Assembly (NCBI GenBank): GCA_017506865.1
Contig: JAFCMP010000542.1
Location: 372,001 to 436,000 of the forward strand
Direction: 5' to 3'
Origin: Tribonema minus
Lineage: Eukaryota; Sar; Xanthophyceae; Tribonematales; Tribonemataceae
Length of the DNA: 64,000 nt
Part shown: positions 47,542-60,340 of the stretch, piece by piece
How positions within the stretch are numbered: the stretch's first letter is position 1
How the letters are laid out: each line of letters starts with the position of its first letter
Notes under the pieces: model-generated
The model's input: only the letters and a program-made list of their open reading frames with translations
Told to the model about the DNA's origin: nothing
Databases searched by the model: none
Position numbers and translations under genes: made by a program

Positions 47542-50407
47542 GACTTCCGCTGACAATGCTCTGGCGCATTGCAGGTATTAGAGGTGTATGTATACCACCC
47601 TTTAATGCTGCACGGCTCCATCGATGGGTACGGTTACCTCTCGCGAAACGTTTCAGTGGGCATCTAAGGGGTAGGGGGTAGGGGGGGGGCTCTAACTGAA
47701 GGGTAAGGGGTTGGGTTATGTATACAGCACATGTGTGCACCGACAGATATTTACACATGAGCAAAGTCACACAGAATGCCATGCATGGATTACCTGCTGT
47801 TCGTCACGGTGGCCCTAGCCATGGCAGCCTATGTAGGCTTGCTTTCCAGCCAGCCAGACAAGTGCATCTGAGCAACCACTGTAGAAGCTCCTACTAGTAG
47901 GGCTAGGGTTTGACAATCCCCTTGAATACTCCAAGTTGTGACATTTCAAAGCACCTCCTGGTACTCAGAACTCCCTGGCGGTATGAACCCTTGCTCACTA
48001 AGGTGCATATCCAAAACTGTAACAAAACCATTCTAACAAATGAACGCTGCGGCAGCAGTAGGCGCATATGCTTATGAATGCCTCTGAGTCGGTGAGCTCT
48101 GAGCCTAGGCAGCCGCAGCAGCCAATTGCACAACAAGCTTGCTTTTAAGAAAGAGCATTCGAGCAGAATATGCATTTACGTGCACCATGGTCATTACGAC
48201 TACTAAGGGGGGGAGAGGTATGAGCAATCGGGATTCGGGTCGACGCCCGACCCCAGTTTTCGGCCCCCGACCTGACAAACCTCAAACTGTCTCAAACCTC
48301 CAAAACCTTGAGATATCAGCTCCCCTTGCCGCACAGCTACGCTGTCATTGGTATAGAGGCTGTGGAGACGCTAGCAGCTGCTGCTCATCATGAAGTCTCC
48401 CGTGCATATGCTGATTTACGACAGCACGGCTGGGTCCACAGGGCCGTAGCTTTGGGCTGATGAGCTGCTGGTGCAGGCAACTCTGCCTAGAGTCTTTGAT
48501 CATCAGCAAAGGGCGCCAGGCACAACCGAGGTGCACTGTTCCTAGCGCAACCAGCGGGAGTGAAGGAACGTGGCGCGAATTGTGAATTGTGCCGCCGACT
48601 CTCAGACATTGAGAGGTGACCACGCTGCAGGGGGTATGGTGATGAAGCACAGCAGCGCTACCGTAGTGACTGTATCGCCATCGCCCGCCGGCGCTGTTCG
48701 TCGTCGACCGCGGGAATGCGTTCAAGGAAAGTTCCACAGATTATTCCAGCCCTAACCCTACTTACCCTAACCCTAACGCTAAACCCTAGCCCAAACAGGC
48801 CCTAAGCTCACACGCCTGGGTTGGCGACTGACGTCACGGCACTTGCTCTGAACCATGCCTGGAGGTTATGACAGGCAGCATGAAGTTAGTGTCACCGGAC
48901 ATCACCGAATGTAGTCAATTTTGGCCGGTATCGGTTTGACAAATAGGTTTGGTTTGAGTCGACCGACCGACCCACTTTTAAAATGTATTTCGACCCGAAT
49001 CCCGATTGCTCATACCTCTCCCTTAGTAGTAGTGCCTGCAACCCCTGGTCCAGGTCCTGTACTATTTATGATAATATATTATAGTTCTCACTCAAGGCGC
49101 GCAAAAGCCCACTGGCAGATCGTAGATGTCCATGATGGACTTGCAACCAGAATCTACACTGTGGCACGTGTCTGTGTGAACACCTAGTAGGTGCAAGCTT
49201 GAAAGTCTCTGAGTCAGTCACTGTGCGCATTGCCGATCACTCCTAGATGACATCGTCATATGACGTCTATAGACCCCCCTTCGAAGTCCTCGTGCAACAG
49301 GCCCCCCTCACCTCTGCCATGTGCGTCATGATTCCGAAGTCGCAAAGAGTACGCCATATGGGGAGTGTTGCCAACAGAGCTGACTCACGGATGCGCGCCA
49401 GTGCTACACAACTAATAGCTGCAATGGCGTTTTTCGACTGCAGTCATCGCCGTGTTACTGTCACACGGCGCCATGATGGCTGTTGTATTGGGGCTATGGC
49501 CTCAGGTTTCATCACACTCATTGATGGCATAAGCAAATATTTGTTGCCAGTGAATTTGAAATTCCTTGCTCAGAGTCTGCAACATATTGAGTGTCTGCTG
49601 CTGTCGATGCATCCTGCAACAACTCGAAGGTTACTGTGTCTGTGAGCTGATCCATGCGGTGTCAGCCCACTGCGCAGCCAGAAGCGTGAGGGAGCCGTCC
49701 TGCAAGTTTGAAGATCATGATGACTCGGAGCAGGAATATTGCGGGTTGCCCCATGCTCATGTGATTGATAATATAGATGCTCTACAAGGCTGATCTTGGC
49801 AACAGCTCTATAGAATTTTCCATTTTCCGCGAGCACTTTATTCTGCGCCTGTAGAACCAGGCCTTTCTTGAGCTCCTGCCTGATTCTTTCCCTCCGTCGC
49901 TAGCCCCACTATAGCATCACATGGTTTTTCTAAATGCAGTCGACTCGCACTCGCCGGTTTTGGGTGAGATTGTGATCGCCGTAGGACTTCGCAAGCCCAC
50001 CAGCCAGCTTTGAGAAGGTCACGAGGTTTGCTCAGCCATTCGCAGCAAAAGCCACTTCTAACTCCTCTTTTCTCGGCCGCTTTCAAGTTCAACGTTGTGA
50101 CACTCCAACGCTGCCGAACACGACTTGCTTGCGGTAACCAAACAGAGCCGCCAACAGCTCGGTGGATGGCGGCGGCTGGCTGAGCGCAGTAGATTAATGA
50201 CTAAGGCAGGACCGGCATTTACAGCCTGTGTCTCCTCAGGTCTTCTTCTCGTTGAACGAACGGTCTTCAATTCATGTCACCAAGCGGCGAAGGCGCGATT
50301 TCCCTTGTTGAACACACAAGCCGACGCCCCATGGCAGGCATACTGAGACAAACAGCAAGGCGCTCTGCGCGAGCGCATGACGGCGGCGGTGCGATTGCAC
50401 TACGACG
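47542..50407. other. Shared upstream region of the phytochrome and MYB genes
   Basis: 2.9 kb between divergent start codons. It contains the 830-bp TIR element (48,200-49,029), a CCCTAA tract inside that element, and a 132-codon plus-strand frame (49,247-49,645) that I do not recognise and do not call a gene. Confidence 0.55.
48200..49029. mobile_element. 830-bp element with ~40-bp terminal inverted repeats
   Basis: The left end runs CTACTAAGGGGGGGAGAGGT, then ATGAGCAATCGGGATTCGGG and TCG. The right end (48,990-49,028) is its inverted complement, differing only by four fewer G in the G run. Subterminal CAAACCTCAAAC-like sequences also tend to be inverted. There is no transposase, so it is a non-autonomous DNA transposon. 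It carries a degenerate CCCTAA array at 48,750-48,791. Confidence 0.82.
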
Positions 50408-53400
50408 ATGGCAATGCAGTGCAATGCCGCTGCTGTGAAGTTGGCGAGCAGTCGGGCTCCTGCACAGCGTTGGAGTCTAGAGGAGGACGACAGACTCACG
50501 CGTGCCGTCGAGATGTTCGAGGAGAAGAACTGGCGTCGCATCAGCGCCGTGGTGGGGAGCAAGAAAGCCGTGCAATGCATGCAGAGATGGAAGCGATCGT
50601 TGCGTCCTGACTTGAAAAAGGTGAGGCGGCGATTATCCTAGCGCGAGGTAACGCCTGCTGCGCTGCAGAGTGTGCTTGCCAGTGCAGAAGTTGGTATTCC
50701 AGCGGTTCTGATAATTGTAAGCAAATAACTTGAATGGTGCAGCATCATCATAATGCTGTCCACTGTATCGTATACTTGACCTCCCGACTTTCTAATACTA
50801 TTTCCACTACATACATACTGTCCTTGCATAAGACTGTCTGTATTCAATTACTGCCAACCCCTCACTTACGTCCACCCGTCCTTGCACACCAGGGACGCTG
50901 GACGCACGAGGAGGATGCTCTATTGATTGAACTGATTACCCAAGGGTGCAAGACATGGCCCGAGCTCTCCAATAGGATCACTGGGCGGAGTGCGAAGCAA
51001 TGCAGAGAGAGGTGGACGCACCATTTGGACCCTGCCGTCAACAAGGATGTTTTCACACTGAAGGAAGACTGGTTCATCATTTCCACCCAGGCCGCCGTTG
51101 GGAACCGCTGGAGCCACATTGTGAGTCTCAATCTGTGAGTCTATGTAGAGCTGAGACTGATAGTCTACCGGATCATGTCGCTATCCTTAAAAGCTGGCGG
51201 CCCGGGGGCACCTAATTCAAATGATATTTGGCCCCAAATCTATCTAAGCTGGGTAATATATTTGCCGGATTCAATATAAGCTGACCCCCGTGTTTGCTAC
51301 ATAGTCTGCATGTGAGGTATGTAGCTGCTGGCACTGCACGCTGAACTGTTGCTGTTCTTGCACTGCACGTCGGCGAGTGGCAGACTCTGAGTGTGATCAC
51401 ATGTGACTCTGAGGGTGCCCTCTGAATAACTGTCACAGTCACGGTGATGCAGCACTGCCATGCTCATCATGATCCAACCTCTGCGGCCCTTCTGAGGCTG
51501 CCTCACCTTTGTGCATGAAGCCATTGGTGTCAGGCTGGTTTTCATAGGCCCAGAAACTGGCCTCCAGAAACAGCCATTCTTGAAGTGCGTTTTCTGGTTT
51601 TCAATTTCCGCAGCCAGTTTTCAAGCGCTCTTTCACAGCGTGCGCATCAGAAAACCGCGGCCTAACCCTAACCCTAAGCGGCGGATTCCAAAGATTAGAG
51701 GCCTGAAGATGGTTGCAGGAGCTAGCGGCACGCAAGCCTGACCCGCGTGGCTGTAAACACGGGACACACTGATACCATCATGGAGTTTGGCTTGGCCAGC
51801 AGCGGCGCTCTAACTCATTGCCTGGCGTGTGTTGCACCAACCACAGACCCCACGACAGCTACTGCACGCAGCAGAGAGCGCTGGAAGTGCGCTGTTCGTT
51901 GGCATATGCCACTATAAATAGTCAAACTACACCACTGCACACGCCGCCGCGCCCTCCAACGCCCGTTAACAGCCGAGTACACCGCGCCAGGCTCGGTTTT
52001 TCGTTTTTCCAGCCCTCCGCGGAGAACCGCGCAGAACCGAGAATTGATGTCCATTTTCAGGTCTTCGAGGCATTCCGAAACATAAATTGGCCGAAAACGG
52101 TCAGAACAGCTCCTATGAAAGAGGTATCCGAAAAATGGGCGCAACGCTTGGGGTTGAAGGGGTTTCCAGGCATCGTTTTCGGCCTCTATGAAAACTAGCC
52201 TCACGCGCGAAAACTGAACATTGACTTCAAGTTAAACTAAAAAACCGCCGTGGTGCGCTAGCAAGCACCAATCGTATGGGTTGTGTAAGGGTGTCTCATA
52301 AAGGCCAAATTCATTTAAGCCTGTGAATACAACGGCTTGCTTCAATTTGCTTGTCGGATGTTACGTATACAAACGCCTGACAGTGTTATAATCAGGTGCC
52401 CCGCCGGCTTAAATAATGACATGACGGTACATTCAAGTCATCATGACGTTGCGGCAGTTAAATGAACTATAATCTGTTCATCAAACGCTGGTTCCGCACA
52501 ACCGTAGCGTCATGAAGATTGTATCATTTTTGACAGATAGAAAATCAAGCGTGCAGTCTAGCACGTCACACCATACCAATGAATAGCGCAGAGGCAAACG
52601 GAGGCAGTTAAAGGTGACGCACACTTGAAGCAACTTCAATTATTGGTAAAAGCCGGCTCCGAGTCCGAGTCGGAAATCAAGGAAGTGATTTTATTATCCA
52701 CAGCAGCCGTTGAAGCTGCGCGTGCCCGCTGAGGAATGTTGAGTGACTGTCACCGGAACCAATGATGTGGAGCTGATCTCGAACACCTCGCACAACTTGA
52801 TTACAACTACAATCTCAGGTGGCTCACTGGCAGGATATCCTCAACTAGGTCATTTTACCCTTAGGCTAGTTGCGCATCATGATGAGACTATGCATTCAAT
52901 AATTTACACTGCTAAAGAGCCTCTCCCAGTGCAACAGCTGCGGAGGACGAAACTATGATAACCGGTTTGAGGGGACAATCGTTGTGACCGCAGTAGCCGG
53001 AGGAACAGTGCTCTCGCAAGCCAATCATCATCGAACAATTGAATATCATGCTCGAGCGGCTCTTCTGGAACTCGCCCCCCCCCCCTTTTGACTTGAAGCT
53101 CAGCTGATTTGATTAAGCAGTTGAGCACTTGACAATGTGCGCTGCACTGCTTCGGGTCCCCCCTTCTGTGCAAAAAGGATGGATCTATCAGTGAGTTTGC
53201 TGCACCGCAAACTTGAAGGAGCCCCTCTGCTTTTGCAACTTGAATTTGAAAGCATAAGGCAGAGGCTCAGCTTATTAAGCGGTACGGCACTGCTGCTGAC
53301 CCCGGGGGCCCTCTTCTTACTATTAGTTAGTAACTAGTAGGTAACCGTTACCAGAACAGTTACTCCCGACACTGCTGATGCCGCTTGCCGATTACAACCT

Positions 53401-55635
53401 GCAATGGCAATAGGATTGAATTGTGAATAATGGGACCCCAACTGGGAAAACGGGACCCAGCATCAAACCACTTTCAAGTTGGCGAAGTCTCAGACAGGTT
53501 GTCAATCAACCCTGCCAGCGTTTGCTGCTCAATATGAACATGATGTTGGGTTGTTAGGTGAAGTGATCAGTGTTGAAGTTGGTTAGGATTCCGTGATGAG
53601 CACTGAGCACTCTAAACACCTCAATTTTAGTTGAACTTCCCTAAGCCGAAGGTCTCAGTTGAGGTTAATGTTCAGGTTAAGTTCAACATGGTATATCTCA
53701 AGATCCTGAGCGAGGCTCAGCGCAGAAAAAAATTGCGAAATTACTTATTTGTGACGATGATCATTACACTAACATGATCACATTACGGAAAGAGCAATTC
53801 CAGAGTTCACCCCTGTGGGTCCCGTGTTGACTTCTGGTCCCATTTTTTTTCTTCGCAATTTACTAACTTGAACCCTCAATCTCAAAATAACTGTTCAGGC
53901 GCTGCCACCTGCCTATTGCACCCTGCAATGGCGCACTGAAATCAATAATGCCTGGTACGCTATCCTCTGCGCACACTTGCCCTTGAATTTGGAAAAGGCC
54001 CTCCAGGGGACTCCTCTCCACCTACACCTCCTGCAATTATTATTATAGCTCCCGCCACTCCTGGAGCAGTTCGCAAGCTGGCCAGCTGCTCTCTCATGTC
54101 ATCAATGACATGCCTCGATGCTGCGCCATCGCCTCCTTTTATCAAGTTGAAGAAGCGCCTGTTAGCGTGCATCTTCAGACCGTCCCCTGCATCGCCGTGC
54201 GCGCCTTTGCTGCTGTTGAGCATCATGATGAACGGTACCCACTGGAACACGCTCGAGCCGCCCAAGGTGAACGACAGAGCTCTGAGTCGCAGGCTCCAGC
54301 TCATCATGCATGACCTCCACGCATGTCGGCGCAGGCTGGCACTGCATGGCATGCGGCATGCTGGCCTCGCCTTCCGCCCATTGATGGCCCAGTGGTGTCG
54401 AAGCCGGAAACTTCTCTCCGGAGTCCATATACTAGCTACCTCCTTGAGCGTAGGCTCTGAGCCATGACCGAGAGGAAATTATGCGTGCAGCTTAGCACGA
54501 CACACCGTACTAATGCATGGTGCAGAAGACAACTTGAACGGAGGAACTCAGGCTGCAGCTGAAGGTGACACACACGCTTCAAAATGAAACTGGAGATCAA
54601 GGCAGTGATATATCAATATGCACCGCAAACGTCGAACTTCAAGTTGCACGTGCCAGCTCAGGACTGCTGAGTCCTGGACCGATGATCTGGAGCTGATGTC
54701 AGAGGCCCGAACATCTCGCGAACAAAAGTGCACCGCAACCACAATGTCCAGTGCTAACCTCCACTAGGGCATGTTACCCTAATTGTGCAATAGTGCCATA
54801 TTGTAACAGACATTGTGACGGGCACAGATGCTGATCAAACATTGTTTAACATGCGTCGAGCTCTGATCTACTGCGACTGAACGTCACTGTTGCTTGCTGC
54901 CGGCTTGCAGGCTGCGATGCTGCCGGGCCGAACTGAAAACGCCGTCAAAGTCAGATGGAAAACGTGCCACAGGGCAATCGTTGCCGGGAACGCGGCTGTC
55001 ACGCATGACGGCGCCGCACACCCCTATGCACAGCAGATGCGGCAAAAGCTATCGTCACAACAGTACGAAAGTGACTATGACAGCTTGCCATCCCCCGGCG
55101 AGTCGCCCTACTCTAGTTCAACCGTCCACAAGACCGGCACCGCCGCGGTGGCCACCGTGGCCGATGTTGACAGGGGCCTGCCAGTCGAACGCGTGAAACT
55201 GGAGCCCCTGAACCTGTGCCGACCGATACCAAAGCACATATCATTGGCAGCGCCGCAGCCGTGCAGCCCGCTTCCTCCGGAATTTGGTGCGCATGACATC
55301 ATCACACACGCACAGCCAACCCCGACCAATGGCGGTGACGCTGAGTCAGACGTCGCTGCGCTATATACAGCGGTGCTGACGGACCAGCCTGAGGGCCTAG
55401 TGCTGTCGTCACAGCAGCAGCTGCGGCTGCACCTCCACAACAGTGACGACGGCACTGCCACAACCCATCGACAGCTGCTCGCGCATCAGTCACAGCACTG
55501 GATGGAGCACAACGGCTCCCGTCCGGCTCAGGCTGCGCTGCAGTGGCAGCAGCGCGCTGCTGCAGCCGCGGCGGCGCTGGTGCACGACGCGTTTCTCTCG
55601 GACGGCCGGCACACTGCCACCAGCAGCAGCAGCAT

Positions 55636-55667
<32 letters not shown>

Positions 55668-56302
55668 GTCATTATGATTCAGCAGCGCTCCACGTCATGC
55701 ACCAGCCACCACCGCCACCAGCACGGTACCAACTTGAAGCGCTTCATGGCATGCACCAGCCGCCACCGCCAACAATGTCACACTCCTACCAGCAGCAGCA
55801 GTATCAGCAGCAGCAGAAGCAACAGCAGCAGCAACAGCAGCAGCAGCACTGGCAGCAGCACACGGAGGGCGCCTTCCGAAGCAATACGCGGCCGTGGCAG
55901 CTGACCTCCAGCGCCGCAGTGCAGGGGCTGCCGCTCACAAATTTTTGTGGCATGACAGACTTTTCAGCAGCAGCACTCGCCATTACTGGCATGACTGACT
56001 TTTCAGCAGCAGCACTCGCCAGCAATGGCTTCACACACAGCGGCGCTGGCGGCGGCAGTGGCAGCGGCCCGCTGCTCGGGCCTTACAGCGAGCAGCAGAT
56101 GTCGCAATCATACTTCAATGCCAGCAGCATCGGCGGCAACTTCGACATGCAGCTGGAACACAACATCTCCTTCACACCGCTACCCATGATCTATGGTGCC
56201 TTCGGCCATAGCGGCGGCGGGAATGCGCAGCTCAGCAGCGGCGGCGGCGGCAACGGCAATGGCGCTCCCACCTTCGTACAGCAGTGCTTCTTCCCCGTGT
56301 GA
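50408..56302 (+). CDS. Three-repeat MYB (c-Myb/MYB3R-like) transcription factor
   Basis: Exons 50408-50620, 50893-51120 and 54911-56302 are all phase 0, with donors GTGAGG and GTGAGT. They give 610 residues ending in TGA. Three MYB repeats are complete: R1 with W22, W42 and W61; R2 with W74, W93 and W112; R3 with F125 in place of the first Trp, W144 and W163. The R2 and R3 recognition helices read GRSAKQCRERW and GRTENAVKVRW, the conserved c-Myb DNA-contacting pattern. MYB3R proteins bind MSA/AACNG elements and often control cell-cycle genes. That role is inferred from family, not shown here. Residues ~170-610 are a disordered tail with poly-Ser and poly-Gln runs (CAG/AGC triplets near 55,620-55,860), Gly-rich stretches, and a tandem MTDFSAAALA duplicate (near 55,950-56,020). 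Such tails often act as activation domains. Intron 2 is 3.8 kb and full of repeats. The gene is divergent from the phytochrome gene. An alternative start at Met3 is equally good. Confidence 0.9.
51531..52202. mobile_element. 672-bp TIR element in MYB intron 2
   Basis: The ends are imperfect inverted repeats. The left end reads CAGGCTGGTTTTCATAGG and the inverted right end GAGGCTAGTTTTCATAGA, with similarity continuing for ~10 bases. The interior has no transposase but includes a CCCTAA tract near 51,663. Target-site duplication is unclear. Confidence 0.55.
52548..52865. repeat. Diverged direct repeat, copy 1 (MYB intron 2)
   Basis: It pairs with 54,475-54,783. Shared landmarks in order are GCGTGCAG-CTAGCACG, CACACC, GAAATCAAGG-AGTGAT, GATG-TGGAGCTGAT, CGAACA-CTCGC and a final TTACCCT. 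This suggests an intron-internal duplication or two members of one repeat family. Confidence 0.6.
54475..54783. repeat. Diverged direct repeat, copy 2 (MYB intron 2)
   Basis: Partner of 52,548-52,865, in the same orientation. It ends ~130 bases before the exon 3 acceptor. Confidence 0.6.
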
Positions 56303-58307
56303 TATGGCGGCACCGCTACGGCACGGCCTGCTGCAGCGCCCAACGCCGCACCGCTGCCACGTTGCCTTATCGCATTGTTCCATGCCTCACACGTGACAGG
56401 CCTGGCATCCGACCCCCCGCAAGCCGCCTGTGCGGCAAACGCCTGCATTGGGGGGTCGCTGCTCCGCACGCTGTTGTAACCCTTGGCCCCTCTCACGTCC
56501 AATATATATCCTGCTGCCACAGGCAGCGCAGCACCGGCCAAGGCAGCGTACTGTGCACTGTGCGTGCAGATCTGGCAGTGCTCAGCTCTGCGGCTCCCCT
56601 CTACTCCACGGTGACCCTCCTGTCCCCATCCACCCCTGTTGCTTCCGAGCCGATACCATACTCTCCGAGTCGTTGCCCGTGACAACTGTATTTGTCGTTA
56701 CAGCGCTGCCTAGGCAGCCTCCGCCCACCGTGGCATGGGCACTGCCAGCGAGTAATGATGCAGGCTGTCACCGGTGGCCGTGGACGTTCCTGTATCAGAT
56801 ATGTTCTAGTAGCCTTGACACTGCAGTGCTTGCCGGAGGATCTTGCGTCGATGCTCAGCCCCAGTGCCCATAAACGCTTGCAGGACAATGCTGTAACATG
56901 TGTCCCAGAAATTGGTGGTATTTGGCTTGAAGTGGACGTTGCATTCGCATCAGCCCCAGCGCCAAGTCTGTTCCTGGCTGGTACTCCCATGCCATCACCT
57001 GCAGGCAGCACTGGTGCTCCTCACTGTGCACTGCGTTTGCGTTTGCGGCATTTGCGCGCCATGTAGAGCTTAGCTACTACAACTGTTTCTCAGGCTGCCT
57101 TCCGCTCTCCCGTTGCGGGATTTGTAGCGCACGGTGATGGCGATGGACTTTGCAAATGGTTCATGAGTGTGTGCTTCAAGTTGTTGCTACTTGTGTTTGC
57201 ATGCTGAATGCCTGGTCCCCAATTCTGTTGCCTGTTGCGGTGACAACATGTGCGCTCGTAGCACACACCCATTGCTCTGTAGCAGCACTGAGCTTGATCA
57301 CGGCTGACGGGCCTTTCGGCTACCATTGTCATACGGCAGTGCATTGCTGCACGTTGTCGTGTGCCATTTAATTTAAAAGTTCGTCTGCTAGTTGCAGCGC
57401 AGAACAAAAGCTCAACTCCTCATCCAGCGATGCATCTACTTTTTCGAAGTATGACTTTTTGGCGCAGTGGTCATCAGCTTGGACTTGTGAACATGTGATT
57501 GCGCAGGGCACTGGTTGTTCTGACATGTGTCATATGAACGTGCACCCACCTAGACAACACATGCACATCAAGAGTAAATGCATATACAGGACCAGTACTT
57601 ATGATCTTGTATAGTAGACACTTCGAAAGCCTTCCAGGAACACTTTCATGGGCAACATCATGTACGCGTCCAAGAGCATCATGCCACTTTTCAAATCACA
57701 AGCCATTGCCCCCCCTCGCCTTTATTGTGCTACTTCAAGTCAACACATATGTCTCTGAGTCAACACCTTTCTGTCTGATGTGCGAGCGTGAACACAGAGG
57801 CATGCGCCTCATACCCACGCCACATCTCTATGTTAAACATATGTTGGACAACACATGACACTCTTGCCATTGGCAAACACATTTCCAATATGATGAATTG
57901 CTGTCTGGTGCTCGCCTTGAAACCTGTATGACATTATTTTGCACACACCGCATGCGCCACTGGCACTGCAATGGCGTTGCGAGCACACCGTGCGACACGG
58001 CGGATGCATGGGCCGGCAAATTGCAGTGCGCCGCTTGCGGCACCTCACAGGCACCCATAACACCCGCTTCACTACTGGCTCTATCGTACGTACTGATGCA
58101 TGCAGCACGTCAACGCTTAGACTCATTGAAGTGCACAAGACTGGTGATACAGCTAACGCGTACTTCTTCAGAATCTGTGCATCTGAAGCGGGAGTGTCAC
58201 AGGCATACACACTCTGGCCGCAACATGCTCATTGCTTTGCGGAATCTCTACAGCTCAAGCACCCAATAGAAAAGTCCAGCCAGTTGGAGCCCTGTTCAAC
58301 TCAACCG
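56303..58307. other. Region downstream of the MYB gene
   Basis: Presumably the 3' UTR and spacer. A TGTAA occurs ~170 bases after the stop codon (the green-algal polyadenylation signal if this is a chlorophyte, otherwise meaningless). No motif-bearing frame was found. Confidence 0.4.
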
Positions 58308-60340
58308 CTACGTGCTCTGAATCCCAGATGAAATGTATACATTTGTAGAGCCGGTGGCGCTGAAGTGAGTGGCGATGAGCACGTTGATGTACATCGCCTC
58401 ATAGCCCGCCAAGGACGGCATCGTGAGTAGGCGGAAGCATGTCACGGCAGACGGCCGCCGGTGGGCGTAGTCGCAGCAGCTCAGAAGCTGCACGTTGAGC
58501 GCTGCTGAGGCTGCTGCTGCGGGAGCGGCGGTGGCTGCACCACCGTCTGCAGCGGCGGCGGTGCCCCCTCCTGCAGCACCGGCGGCGGCTGCGGCTGCGG
58601 CAGCGGCGGGTGCGACGTCAGCAACCAGGTGGGTACTCTGAAAGTGCAGCAGCAAAGCGCAACAGCGCTAGTCAGGAAACTTGGAGTGCACGCGGTCCTC
58701 AAAGCCGCCACACAGCACTACAAAGCGGAGCGCGATGTACACTGACAGTGTGACGGCTGCGGCGGCGCAGCACCGGCGGCGGTGCGGCAGGGGGACACAC
58801 GAGGCGAGACAAGTCAGTCAACCAAGCGCGTGTGTCACATGGTGGCATGGCCGCGCTAGAAGTTGCAGAAGTCAGACAAACAGTATGAAGAGCGCACGAG
58901 CGCGGAGCAGCGACATGCTTGAACTCGCACTGGCCAGGAAAAATATGTGCGCATGGGGAGCGATGGGGCGTGTTCAGAGCACTGCCGTGGGCGCAGCAGC
59001 CGGCGCACACACCGCAACCACAAAGAGTACGCATGACTGAGAAAATATTTAGATATGCCATGATGCGCAAACAATGCCCGTTTTGTGCGCCATCCAGAGC
59101 CGCCCTCGCCTACGCAGTGCGTGGGCTGCGTCGCGCGCCGACGGCGCCAAAAAAATACCAGTAAAATCTGCACCGCGCTCAACACGCAGAGTGCTGCTGC
59201 GGAGAACCATTACAACATTACGGTTATACGGGGAACAAAACATCCATGCCGTCCAGCTGCGACACGCGTGCGCGTGCTTACTTGTGCCTTGTGTCTAACA
59301 GCCCTCACCTAGCACCGCGCGCGCTGCCGCCATGTCGCGAACGCCCATTGCAAACAGGAATGCAGCGTTGTTTGCAGTGCCAACTCGTTGCCAATGAGCA
59401 TCAACCAACGCTGCTAAGCCACGCTCACCTACAAAGCGCATTGCTGCGAGCAGGTCCTCCTTCGTCAGCGGTTGCGCGCCGGCGGCAAAGATGACCGAGC
59501 AATCCTGCGCAGTGAACACGCACAACGCACCCCGTCGCGGGGCCCATTGCCGTGACCTCCATGTGCAAGACGCGCACCACCGCTATCCAGCGATGGCGTC
59601 CGCATGAGCCAGACAAAGTTGCACTCGTTGGCATCGGTGACGTTGAGCGCCGCTCAGTGGGGGATCTTCAACTTGATGTTGGTGCAGCGGCATCGCCGTG
59701 AAGGCGATACCGCACATGTCAAAATATGCTGGCGTTGCTGCGCATGGACACGAAGTGCTCATGGTGGTTGGCGCCAGTGGCCTCAAGGTCGGACAGCTGC
59801 AACGGCAAGCGCAGCACTGTGCACCAGAATGCTGGGGCCAGGACGATGACTGCGGGGGGGGAGGTGGGGAGGGGGGGGGAAGCAGGCCATTACAGCAGGG
59901 CCACTGTTTCTGCAGGACAGTTGGTCACCAAATGGCAGGGCAAGCACACCGTAGGCCCGATACGTTGCACGCGTGGCACATGAGTGTGCAGGAATGAGCA
60001 GAGCAGAGCTCCCCGGCGCACAGCGCACAGCTGCACTTCGTGGCGATGCTGAGGACTTGACGCTGCCGCAGTTCTGCCTTGCGGTGCGCAGCGTACAAGC
60101 GCATTGTGGCCCGTCCTGGCCCACAGAGGTTGCCGCACGTGCCCACCGAGCGTCGGCCTTTTCACATTGCGATGACGACCGATTGCTGTACCTGTTGGTC
60201 TGGTGCGGCGCCAGGGTCAAGATCAGTGTGCACGAGCAGCTCGCGCTTTGCCGGTTCGCCCGCCTGCGCTGTGCCGCATAAACAGGTCCACCGCAACTCG
60301 AGTTGCTGCTGCCCCAAGCAATCCCCAGGCATTGCATGGC
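58308..60340 (-). other. Exon-like minus-strand fragments of an unidentified gene or pseudogene
   Basis: Four minus-strand stretches read like protein. About 59,850-59,720 has LAPAFWCTVLRLPLQLSDLE. About 59,680-59,580 has TNIKLKIPH, then an in-frame TGA, then NVTDANECNFVWLMRTPSLD. About 59,505-59,420 has DCSVIFAAGAQPLTKEDLLA between a GCAG acceptor and a GTGAGC donor. About 58,640-58,310 is an Ala-rich run followed by CCDYAHRRPSAVTCFRLL and TMPSLAGYEAMYINVLIATH. I could not join them into one phase-consistent model, and the in-frame TGA suggests decay. I do not recognise the family. Confidence 0.3.

Noticed and set aside
47539..47556. Phytochrome start at an upstream TTG
   Set aside because: An ATG five codons downstream places the bilin cysteine at residue 11, as in known bacteriophytochromes.
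49247..49645. 132-codon plus frame upstream of the MYB gene
   Set aside because: No motif, no splice context; length is within chance for this window.
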